Assembly (NCBI GenBank): GCA_022866645.1 | Contig: JALHUQ010000333.1 | Location: 1 to 12,300 of the forward strand | Length of the DNA: 12,300 nucleotides | Direction: 5' to 3' | Source: Woeseiaceae bacterium | Lineage (GTDB): Bacteria; Pseudomonadota; Gammaproteobacteria; Steroidobacterales; Woeseiaceae | Part shown: one piece after another, positions 6,872 to 12,300 of the stretch | Position numbering within the stretch: position 1 is the stretch's first letter | How the letters are laid out: every line of letters starts with the position of its first letter | The notes under the pieces: generated by a model | Database searches by the model: none | Seen by the model: only the letters and a program-made list of their open reading frames with translations | Told to the model about the DNA's origin: nothing | Position numbers and translations under genes: made by a program

Positions 6872-7513
6872 TTATTGAGGTTGGCTGCGTTTCGTTCTTA
6901 GCCAGGCGGTGAGCGGCTCCCACTCTTCCCAGTCCGGCCAGGCGAGATACTCCGGTAACTCAAAAATACCGATTCCCCGCGTGTAGGCTCGAACGTAGTT
7001 TTGCGCCTCGCGCAGTGTGGCGATGTACGGAACACGCGCATTCGTCAGATACTCATCAAGCTCGTCGAATATTAGCGTGTTGTCGCGTACGCGGTTCGCG
7101 ACTACAGCGATTTTTGCCTGCCTTTTCGCGATTTTCGGTACGCCTTTGAGTTCTTCGAGGAATGTCGTCGTTGCCTGCATGTCGATCGTTGACGGCAGTA
7201 CCGGAACAACAATGGTTTCCGCGTGTTTAACGAGGTCCATCAGCTCCGCTCCGTGCGAGCGCGCTGGCGCGTCGATAATGAGGAAGTCCGCGTTACGCGG
7301 CGCATATTTGAGGCCGTCTTCAAAACCGGCGACGCCAGCAATAGCCGGTCGATCGGCCGGGCGCCTGGCGAGCCAGTCGAGGCCGGACCGTTGTGGGTCG
7401 TAGTCCGCCAAAGCGACTGCAGCGCCCTGGGTCGCAAAGTAGGACGCAATGTTTGTTGCGAGGGTGCTCTTGCCGCAACCACCTTTTGAGTTCAGTACCA
7501 TTATGTGCCGCAT
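6872..7513 (-). CDS. Orphan ParA-family ATPase
   Basis: A 213-residue Walker-type ATPase of the ParA/MinD superfamily. The deviant Walker A motif SKGGCGKST (9-17) holds the signature Lys10 and the P-loop Lys15. The A' box ADYDPQRSGLDWLARR (36-51) and the Walker B-like FLIIDAPA (78-85) follow, and LREAQNYVRAYTRG (167-180) matches the late helix of short plasmid-type ParA proteins. It lacks an N-terminal DNA-binding domain. No parB, centromere-binding gene or canonical parS is visible beside it. The start is the ATG at 7513, because GGAG (7523-7520) is 6 nt upstream; nearer and farther in-frame starts fit less well. It is divergent from dapF, with an 18-bp palindrome between them. The cargo it positions, or whether it acts on the chromosome, is unknown. 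Confidence 0.85.
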   Translation of the reverse strand: MRHIMVLNSKGGCGKSTLATNIASYFATQGAAVALADYDPQRSGLDWLARRPADRPAIAGVAGFEDGLKYAPRNADFLIIDAPARSHGAELMDLVKHAETIVVPVLPSTIDMQATTTFLEELKGVPKIAKRQAKIAVVANRVRDNTLIFDELDEYLTNARVPYIATLREAQNYVRAYTRGIGIFELPEYLAWPDWEEWEPLTAWLRTKRSQPQ

Positions 7514-7547
7514 GTCCATCTCCAAGGGCGTTTTGTTAGGTTGTTTG

Positions 7548-7565
7548 GTAGTTTATGTAAACTAC
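7548..7565. promoter_or_regulatory. 18-bp perfect palindrome in the parA-dapF divergent gap (putative operator)
   Basis: GTAGTTTATGTAAACTAC is built of two 8-bp arms (7548-7555 and 7558-7565) that are exact reverse complements around a TG centre. It lies 34 bp upstream of the parA start and 53 bp upstream of the dapF start. The length, symmetry and AT-rich core suit a dimeric repressor or activator site. It is not the chromosomal parS motif (TGTTTCACGTGAAACA). No regulator gene is nearby; ParA or an unlinked factor could act here. Confidence 0.55.
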
Positions 7566-7605
7566 AGATGCCGCATTAAAAAGTCCATCGGGCGAGATTG
7601 CAACG

Positions 7606-7611
7606 CATAAT
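7606..7611 (+). promoter_or_regulatory. Candidate -10 element of dapF
   Basis: CATAAT matches TATAAT at five of six positions and ends 7 nt before the A of the dapF ATG at 7619. No convincing -35 or TGN extension is present. Because dapF has no Shine-Dalgarno, the placement suggests a leaderless transcript, but one short hexamer is weak evidence. Confidence 0.3.
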
Positions 7612-7618
7612 TGACGAC

Positions 7619-8449
7619 ATGCTCATTCCGTATCGAAAAAAGCACGGCACCGGAAACCGGATCCTGATCGTTGACCAGCGAGTGGCAAACCTGCCGCCGC
7701 CTGGCGGTGAAAAACTGCGCCAGCTGGGCAACCAGGCGAGCGGCCCTGGATTCGACCAAATGATGTGGCTCAGCCCTGCCGATGACCCGTCCTGTATCGC
7801 CCGCTATCGCGTTTTCAACGCCGACGGATCGGAAGTTGAGCAATGCGGCAACGGCGTGCGTTGTGTTGCCCGATATCTCTCCGGGCACCCGGGCGCCGGG
7901 CAGTCGTTTTCCTTGCAGAGTCCTGCCGGGCCGATCGCTGCGTCCGTTTTCGCCGACGGTCAGGTCGCTGTCAGCATGGGTGAGCCGGACTTCGAGCCTG
8001 CACGAATACCCTTCATTGCCGAGCGCATGGCGGACACGTATCCCCTGGCCGTCAATGGCGAGACATTTGAAATCAGCGCGGTTTCGATGGGCAACCCACA
8101 CGCTGTATTGCAGGTGGCGGATGTCCACACGGCGGCCGTCAGCGCATTGGGCCCATTGATAGAACATCACGAGCGCTTTCCGGCCCTGACCAATGTCGGC
8201 TTTATGCGCGTCAGAGATCGTGGTCATATCGACCTGCGCGTGCATGAGCGTGGCGTTGGTGAAACTGCCGCTTGTGGCACCGGCGCCTGCGCGGCCACCG
8301 TGTCGGGTCAGCGCCTGGGCTTGCTGGACGAAGAGGTTTCGGTTCGGCTGCCCGGCGGTCAAGTCGTGGTAAGCTGGCGCGGCAGCGGCACGCCAGTCTG
8401 GCTCAAGGGCAACGCCGAATTGATCAACGAAGGAATGATGGATCTATAG
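7619..8449 (+). CDS. dapF: Diaminopimelate epimerase
   Basis: Converts LL- to meso-diaminopimelate, the precursor of lysine and of peptidoglycan cross-links, in the cytosol. The two catalytic cysteines are present: Cys76 in NADGSEVEQCGNGVRC and Cys219 in ERGVGETAACGTGACA. Asn13, Gln47, the loop SMGNPHAV with Asn159, and Glu210-Arg211 fit the substrate-binding residues. The 276-residue length is normal. The N-terminal motif is HGTGNRILIVD instead of the common HGLGNDFVVID, a noticeable but probably clade-specific change, because the binding Asn is kept. ATG at 7619 matches the usual N-terminus (start followed at once by the first strand and KKHG); a TTG at 7598 would add seven unlikely residues. 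There is no Shine-Dalgarno. It begins a run with the DUF484 gene, xerC and hslVU. Confidence 0.95.
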   Translation: MLIPYRKKHGTGNRILIVDQRVANLPPPGGEKLRQLGNQASGPGFDQMMWLSPADDPSCIARYRVFNADGSEVEQCGNGVRCVARYLSGHPGAGQSFSLQSPAGPIAASVFADGQVAVSMGEPDFEPARIPFIAERMADTYPLAVNGETFEISAVSMGNPHAVLQVADVHTAAVSALGPLIEHHERFPALTNVGFMRVRDRGHIDLRVHERGVGETAACGTGACAATVSGQRLGLLDEEVSVRLPGGQVVVSWRGSGTPVWLKGNAELINEGMMDL

Positions 8450-8462
8450 GGATGGGAGACGT

Positions 8463-9167
8463 ATGAGCACGCAAGCGGAAGTCAACTACGGCGACGAAGA
8501 CCTATCGGATCGAGCCGTCCGTGATTACCTGGCCGCCCACCCCGATTTCTTTGAGAATCACGCAGCGCTTTTGAATTCCCTGAACTTGCCACACGCCAGC
8601 GGCGGTGCCACATCGCTGGTTGAACGCCAGGTTTCGGTTTTGCGGCAAAAGGACCTGAAGCTCGAGAAACAACTCAAGGAATTGATCGGGGTTGCGCGTG
8701 CCAACGACCTGCTGGCCGCCAAGATTCACGAGCTGGCCTTGCAGTTGATGGCCGCTACCGACCTCAGGACCACCATTGCTGCTCTTGAAGTTGCTATGCG
8801 CAGCGGCTTCAACGCCGATCAGGCAGTGCTGGTTATTTTTGGCGATCCGAGAGCCTTCGACGACATCGACGGTGGTCGTTTTTTCCGCGTCATCGAGAAA
8901 AACGACGAAGCGCTCAGTCCGTTCAGAACTTTCTTTGGCAGTAAGTCAGCGCGTTGCGGACAGATTCGGGACGCCCAGCGCCACTTTCTGTTTCAGGAAA
9001 CGGCCGACGAAATCGGTTCGGCCGCCCTGGTGCCGTTGACCGATGGCGAAGACATCGGCTTCCTGGCAATCGGCAGTGCTGATGCGAATCGATTCCACCC
9101 GGGCATGAGTATCGACTTCCTGACGCGCCTTGGCGACCTCGTCGCGAGTGCTCTGAAACGATACTAG
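8463..9167 (+). CDS. DUF484 family protein (GAF-like)
   Basis: A soluble 234-residue protein of the DUF484 family, whose E. coli counterpart YigA also lies between dapF and xerC. The conserved N-terminal block is VRDYLAAHPDFFENHAALL (19-37), followed by PHASGGATSLVERQVSVLR (43-61). A helical or coiled-coil stretch (about 58-100) leads to a GAF-like domain (about 95-230) with ALVPLTDGEDIGFLAIGS and a final helix LTRLGDLVASALKRY. GAF folds often bind small ligands or mediate dimers, but no function is established for this family. GGGAG at 8454-8458 precedes the ATG by 4 nt. It starts 13 nt after dapF and ends 12 nt before xerC, so it is surely co-transcribed. The fixed neighbourhood hints at a link with XerC, which remains inference. 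Confidence 0.88.
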   Translation: MSTQAEVNYGDEDLSDRAVRDYLAAHPDFFENHAALLNSLNLPHASGGATSLVERQVSVLRQKDLKLEKQLKELIGVARANDLLAAKIHELALQLMAATDLRTTIAALEVAMRSGFNADQAVLVIFGDPRAFDDIDGGRFFRVIEKNDEALSPFRTFFGSKSARCGQIRDAQRHFLFQETADEIGSAALVPLTDGEDIGFLAIGSADANRFHPGMSIDFLTRLGDLVASALKRY

Positions 9168-9179
9168 GGCGACGGCGCT

Positions 9180-10076
9180 GTGGACGACGCGGACTGGATC
9201 GACAAGTTCATACGGCATCTCGATTTCGAACGCCGGCTATCGCCGCAAACCTCGAAAAACTACCGTCACGACCTCGAGTCGCTGCTCGCTTTCCGCGAAT
9301 ACTCGGGTGTGGACTCCTGGGGCGGGATGGACAGCGAGCATTTTCGTGCGTTTTCGGCGTCCTGTTATCGAAAAGGACTGAGCGCGAGGAGTATTCAACG
9401 TCGACTTTCTGCCTGCCGGACGTTTTTTCGCTATCTGATCCGCGAAAAACACGTAAACAAAAACCCGGTTACTGGTGTGACGGCTCCCAAGGGCAAGAAA
9501 CGATTGCCGGGAAATCTGGACGCCGACCGCATGGCCCGCTTACTCGACATTTCGGGTAACGGTCCGCTGGTCGATCGTGATCGCGCGATACTTGAGCTCC
9601 TGTACTCCTCCGGCTTGCGTTTGTCCGAGCTCACCGATTTGAATTGTGGCGATGTTGACATGAGCGATGCGACAGTACGTGTCACGGGCAAAGGCAATAA
9701 GGACCGCATCGTGCCCGTCGGCCGCAGGGCCCTGCAGGCGATCAGGCAGTGGGATCTTAGCCGCGTGCAACTCGCGGCAGCAGACGAAAAAGCCTTGTTC
9801 GTGAGCAGTCGCGGTACGCGAATCAGCACGCGCTCGGTGCAGGCTCGCGTAACGTACTGGGCGCGTCGCCAGGGTATCGATACGAAGGTCTATCCCCATC
9901 TGTTCCGCCATTCATTCGCAACCCATTTGCTCGAGTCGAGCCATGATCTGCGGGCGGTTCAGGAACTTCTGGGCCACGCCAATATCGCCACGACTCAAGT
10001 TTATACTCACCTTGATTTCCAACATCTGGCCCAGATATACGACCAGACACATCCCCGAGCGCGCAAGAAAATCTAG
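9180..10076 (+). CDS. xerC: Tyrosine recombinase XerC
   Basis: Site-specific recombinase that, with XerD, resolves chromosome dimers at the dif site during division. The 298 residues match E. coli XerC in length. An N-terminal SAM-like DNA-binding domain (about 1-90) includes RLSPQTSKNYRHDL and the RSIQRRLSACRTFFRYL helix. The catalytic domain has the full set: Arg147 (SGLRLSEL), Lys171 (GKGNKDR), His240 and Arg243 (YPHLFRHSFATHLL), His266 (LLGHANI) and nucleophile Tyr275 (TQVYTH). XerC is favoured over XerD or an integron/phage integrase by the dapF-DUF484-xerC context and by closeness to XerC throughout. The start is GTG at 9180; the upstream AGGG is weak and about 10 nt away, so coupling to DUF484 translation is likely. 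No dif-like site was noticed in the window. Confidence 0.95.
   Translation: MDDADWIDKFIRHLDFERRLSPQTSKNYRHDLESLLAFREYSGVDSWGGMDSEHFRAFSASCYRKGLSARSIQRRLSACRTFFRYLIREKHVNKNPVTGVTAPKGKKRLPGNLDADRMARLLDISGNGPLVDRDRAILELLYSSGLRLSELTDLNCGDVDMSDATVRVTGKGNKDRIVPVGRRALQAIRQWDLSRVQLAAADEKALFVSSRGTRISTRSVQARVTYWARRQGIDTKVYPHLFRHSFATHLLESSHDLRAVQELLGHANIATTQVYTHLDFQHLAQIYDQTHPRARKKI
10011..10036 (+). promoter_or_regulatory. Possible heat-shock (sigma-32) promoter for hslVU
   Basis: Inside the 3' end of xerC, CTTGATT (10011-10017; consensus CTTGAAA) and GCCCAGAT (10029-10036; consensus CCCCATNT) stand 11 bp apart. Start would fall near 10043, about 80 nt before hslV. hslVU is a heat-shock operon in E. 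coli, which motivates the call. The match is imperfect and lies in constrained coding sequence, so chance is a real possibility. Confidence 0.22.
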
Positions 10077-10121
10077 CCAAAAACGTCTATATCCGTCGGG
10101 TGCCAATACAGGAACAACAGC

Positions 10122-10652
10122 ATGGAACAATTTCGCGGGACGACCATCGTTTCCGTCCGCCGGAATGGCAAAGTCGCCATCGCTGGCGACGGCCAGGTCA
10201 GCATCGGCAACACGATCATGAAGGGTAATGCCCGCAAGGTCCGGCGACTCGCTGGCGGCCGGGTCATCGCCGGATTCGCAGGCGGCACGGCGGATGCCTT
10301 TACCCTGTTTGAACTCTTTGAGAGCAAACTCGAACAGTACGGAAACCTGACGCGAGCGGCGATTGAGCTGGCAAAAGAATGGCGCACCGATCGTCGGCTG
10401 CGGCGCCTGGAAGCGTTGCTTTGTGTGGCGGACACTGGGGCCTCGTTCATCATCTCCGGTAACGGCGACGTCATAGAGCCCGAGGATGATTTGATGGCCA
10501 TCGGCTCCGGCGGGCCGTATGCACAAGCCGCCGCTCTCGCACTGCTGCATAACACCGACCTCGAAGCCGCCGAAATCGTGCGCAAAGCGCTGCTGATTGC
10601 CGGCGATATCTGCGTGTTTACCAACCAGAACATCATCATCGAAGAGCTGTAG
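10122..10652 (+). CDS. hslV: ATP-dependent protease subunit HslV (ClpQ)
   Basis: Proteolytic subunit of the HslUV (ClpYQ) protease, a two-ring dodecamer with N-terminal threonine hydrolase activity related to the proteasome beta subunit. The protein reads MEQFRG and then TTIVSVRRNGKVAIAGDGQ, so the catalytic threonine is residue 7 rather than residue 2 as in E. coli. Lys39 (Lys33 in mature numbering) in MKGNARKVRRL and the GSGG motif (128-131) complete the active site. The six-residue leader must be cleaved, presumably by the enzyme itself, to free the threonine. AGGA (10110-10113) sits 8 nt before the ATG, and no start closer to the threonine exists, so the extension is real. It is followed by hslU after 7 nt and preceded by a 45-nt gap after xerC. 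Confidence 0.96.
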   Translation: MEQFRGTTIVSVRRNGKVAIAGDGQVSIGNTIMKGNARKVRRLAGGRVIAGFAGGTADAFTLFELFESKLEQYGNLTRAAIELAKEWRTDRRLRRLEALLCVADTGASFIISGNGDVIEPEDDLMAIGSGGPYAQAAALALLHNTDLEAAEIVRKALLIAGDICVFTNQNIIIEEL

Positions 10653-10659
10653 ATCACCG

Positions 10660-11994
10660 ATGTCACAAATGACCCCAAGAGAAATCGTCCAGGAACTGGA
10701 CAAACACATTGTCGGCCAGAACGACGCGAAACGCGCCGTCGCTATTGCGCTGCGCAATCGCTGGCGACGAGTGCAAGTCGATGAGCCGCTGCGTGGCGAA
10801 ATCACGCCAAAGAACATATTGATGATCGGCCCAACAGGCGTTGGGAAAACCGAAATCTCGCGCCGCCTCGCCAAATTGGCTCGCGCGCCGTTTATTAAAG
10901 TTGAAGCCACCAAGTTCACGGAGATCGGCTATGTCGGTCGAGAGGTGGACAGCATCGTTCGCGATCTCATGGACGTGTCGATCAAATTGGTTCGCGAAGA
11001 AGCCATGACCAAAGTACGGCATCGTGCTGAGGACGCCGCCGAAGAGCGCGTTCTCGATGCCTTGTTGCCCCCACCGCCCTCCGCTGTGGGACTCACGTCC
11101 GATGCGAAATCTGCTAGCAGCGATACGCGGCAGAAATTTCGCAAAATGCTGCGCGAGGGAGCACTCGACAACAAAGAAATCGAAATCGACATCCAGGCAT
11201 TCCCGGTCGGCGTCGAAATTATGGCGCCACCCGGTATGGAGGAAATGACCAGCCAGTTACAGGGCATGTTCCAGAACCTCGGCAGCCGACGCAGCAAAAC
11301 TCGCAAACTCAAAGTGAAGGAAGCATTTCGCCACCTGACGGATGAAGAAGCGGCAAAAATGCTGGATGACGATGAGCTCAAGACAAGGGCGCTGGAAGCG
11401 GTCGAACAACACGGCATCGTGTTCCTGGATGAACTCGACAAGGTCACCCGAAGTTCCGGAACGCAGGGTGCCGACGTTTCACGCGAAGGCGTACAACGGG
11501 ACCTGCTTCCTTTGGTCGAGGGATGCACCGTCAATACCAAATACGGCATGGTCAAGACGGACCACATACTCTTTATCGCGTCCGGTGCCTTTCACTCGTC
11601 GAAGCCGTCCGACCTGATTCCGGAACTGCAAGGACGCTTTCCCATTCGCGTCGAACTGAAATCACTCACGACCGAGGATTTCGTCCGCATTCTGACCGAA
11701 CCCGACGCGTCACTGACGTCCCAATACATTGCGCTCCTGAACACGGAAGAAGTGCAGCTGCAATTCGCCGAGAGCGGCGTACGACGTATCGCCGAGGTCG
11801 CGTTTCAAGTCAATGAAAATACAGAGAATATCGGTGCGCGACGACTGCACACGGTCATGGAACGATTGTTGGAAACGATCTCGTTTGAGGCGTCTGACAA
11901 GAGTGGCACGAAATTAACGGTCGATGCTGGCTACGTGAATGATCATCTGGCTGAGTTGGCGAAGGATGAGGATCTTAGTCGGTATATTCTGTAG
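10660..11994 (+). CDS. hslU: ATPase subunit HslU (ClpY) of the HslUV protease
   Basis: AAA+ unfoldase that feeds substrates into HslV. The 444 residues match the family (443 in E. coli). Walker A is GPTGVGKTE (57-65), the pore loop GYVG is at 90-93, Walker B reads HGIVFLDELDK (251-261), and the sensor-2 region is NIGARRLHTV (390-399). The inserted I-domain (about 110-240) keeps the conserved PVGVEIMAPPGMEEMTSQLQ. The C-terminal DEDLSRYIL is the tail that docks into HslV and is intact. I chose ATG at 10660 because MSQMTPREIV aligns with E. coli MSEMTPREIV; the frame is open further upstream, but that stretch overlaps hslV and is not HslU-like. Translation is probably coupled to hslV, 7 nt upstream; the ribosome site is weak. 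No clear intrinsic terminator follows. Confidence 0.97.
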   Translation: MSQMTPREIVQELDKHIVGQNDAKRAVAIALRNRWRRVQVDEPLRGEITPKNILMIGPTGVGKTEISRRLAKLARAPFIKVEATKFTEIGYVGREVDSIVRDLMDVSIKLVREEAMTKVRHRAEDAAEERVLDALLPPPPSAVGLTSDAKSASSDTRQKFRKMLREGALDNKEIEIDIQAFPVGVEIMAPPGMEEMTSQLQGMFQNLGSRRSKTRKLKVKEAFRHLTDEEAAKMLDDDELKTRALEAVEQHGIVFLDELDKVTRSSGTQGADVSREGVQRDLLPLVEGCTVNTKYGMVKTDHILFIASGAFHSSKPSDLIPELQGRFPIRVELKSLTTEDFVRILTEPDASLTSQYIALLNTEEVQLQFAESGVRRIAEVAFQVNENTENIGARRLHTVMERLLETISFEASDKSGTKLTVDAGYVNDHLAELAKDEDLSRYIL

Positions 11995-12044
11995 GCTCTG
12001 GTTTCTGTGTTTGTTCGAATGGTAGTGGCCCCCCGTATCGGTCA

Positions 12045-12095
12045 GGACGAAGTAGCAGATCGCTTCACGCACAGGCGCTCCCTGCAACTTCGTCC
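12045..12095. repeat. Long imperfect hairpin in the hslU-ubiE gap
   Basis: The arms GGACGAAGTAGCAG (12045-12058) and CTGCAACTTCGTCC (12082-12095) pair over 14 positions with a single A-A mismatch, leaving a 23-nt loop. It lies 50 nt after hslU and 86 nt before ubiE. No T-run follows on either strand, so it is not a standard intrinsic terminator. A REP or MITE-like element, an RNA-processing structure, or a small-RNA stem are alternatives. The rest of the 187-nt gap shows no gene, but ACGCACAGG occurs twice (12067-12075 in the loop and 12160-12168). Confidence 0.5.
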
Positions 12096-12181
12096 AGCCC
12101 AATACTCGCGATAATAGCTTCGGATAGCCCGCGGCAGGGTCATGCTGGCGACAATTCATACGCACAGGTATCCTCAACCTC

Positions 12182-12300
12182 ATGACCGCCCCCAACGACA
12201 ATTCAACACACTTCGGATACAAGACCGTCCCAACCGACGATAAGGCCGGGATGGTTCGAGGCGTTTTCGACTCGGTCGCCAATCGTTATGACCTGATGAA
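12182..12300 (+). CDS. ubiE: Ubiquinone/menaquinone C-methyltransferase UbiE, N-terminus (3' truncated by window)
   Basis: The first 39 residues of UbiE, the SAM-dependent methyltransferase that methylates demethylmenaquinone and the ubiquinone precursor 2-methoxy-6-polyprenyl-benzoquinol. The visible part has the family N-terminal signature: HFGYKTV (residues 10-16), then MVRGVFDSVANRYDLM (24-39), which precedes the SAM-binding fold. That fold lies beyond the window. The ATG gives the expected N-terminus; an AGG at 12166-12168 is too far (13 nt) to be a good ribosome site, so initiation looks weak. It follows hslU on the same strand after a 187-nt gap with a hairpin and may have its own promoter, though none is clear. 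Confidence 0.93.
   Translation, partial: MTAPNDNSTHFGYKTVPTDDKAGMVRGVFDSVANRYDLM

Noticed and set aside
7562..8362. 266-codon open frame on the minus strand over dapF
   Set aside because: Shadow of dapF, with no recognisable domain and no ribosome site.
9912..10919. 335-codon open frame on the minus strand across xerC, hslV and hslU
   Set aside because: It is antisense to three unmistakable genes and its translation shows no family motif; long antisense frames are common in GC-rich coding DNA.
12019..12114. 31-codon plus-strand frame in the hslU-ubiE gap
   Set aside because: No ribosome site, and both hairpin arms lie within it, so the structure better explains the sequence.
11914..12282. 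122-codon minus-strand frame spanning the hslU-ubiE gap
   Set aside because: It overlaps the conserved ends of hslU and ubiE in antisense, and the unexplained part coincides with the hairpin; no family recognised. Copies of this peptide elsewhere would reopen the question.

Overview
The window is chromosomal core DNA from a gammaproteobacterium, moderately GC-rich. The gene blocks recall Pseudomonas (algZ-algR-hemC-hemD-hemX-hemY) and the Xanthomonadales/Chromatiales/Woeseiales side of the class (dapF-DUF484-xerC-hslV-hslU). That placement is inferred from gene order and protein motifs only. No phage, IS element, CRISPR array, toxin-antitoxin pair, tRNA or rRNA is visible. All recognised genes look intact except the two cut by the window edges.

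Layout. (1) 1-317: the 3' end of an AmtB ammonium channel gene, closed by a strong UUCG-loop terminator at 368-399. (2) 427-943: a perfect CRP-type site, an extended -10 and a small secreted DUF4124 protein. (3) 1025-6835: a tightly packed six-gene run, algZ-algR-hemC-hemD-hemX-hemY. Neighbours overlap or lie within 5 nt. It joins an AlgZ/AlgR-type two-component system to the heme pathway steps from porphobilinogen to uroporphyrinogen III and to two membrane proteins, HemX and HemY. (4) 6872-7513, minus strand: an orphan ParA-family ATPase, convergent with hemY and divergent from dapF. An 18-bp perfect palindrome lies in the divergent gap. (5) 7619-11994: dapF (lysine/peptidoglycan precursor), a DUF484 protein, xerC (chromosome-dimer recombinase), then hslV-hslU (ATP-dependent protease). 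(6) 11995-12181: a non-coding gap with a long imperfect hairpin, then the 5' end of ubiE (ubiquinone/menaquinone methyltransferase), cut by the window end.

The genes are mostly housekeeping. The more interesting signals are regulatory. Two genes (DUF4124 and dapF) lack a Shine-Dalgarno and have -10-like hexamers placed so that transcription would start at or next to the A of the ATG, suggesting leaderless mRNAs. For the DUF4124 gene, the CRP-type dyad is centred exactly 41.5 bp before that predicted start, the class II activation position. Other points are the palindrome between parA and dapF, the hairpin after hslU, and a six-residue N-terminal extension on HslV that must be removed to expose its catalytic threonine. 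I did not find a convincing new multi-gene system here.
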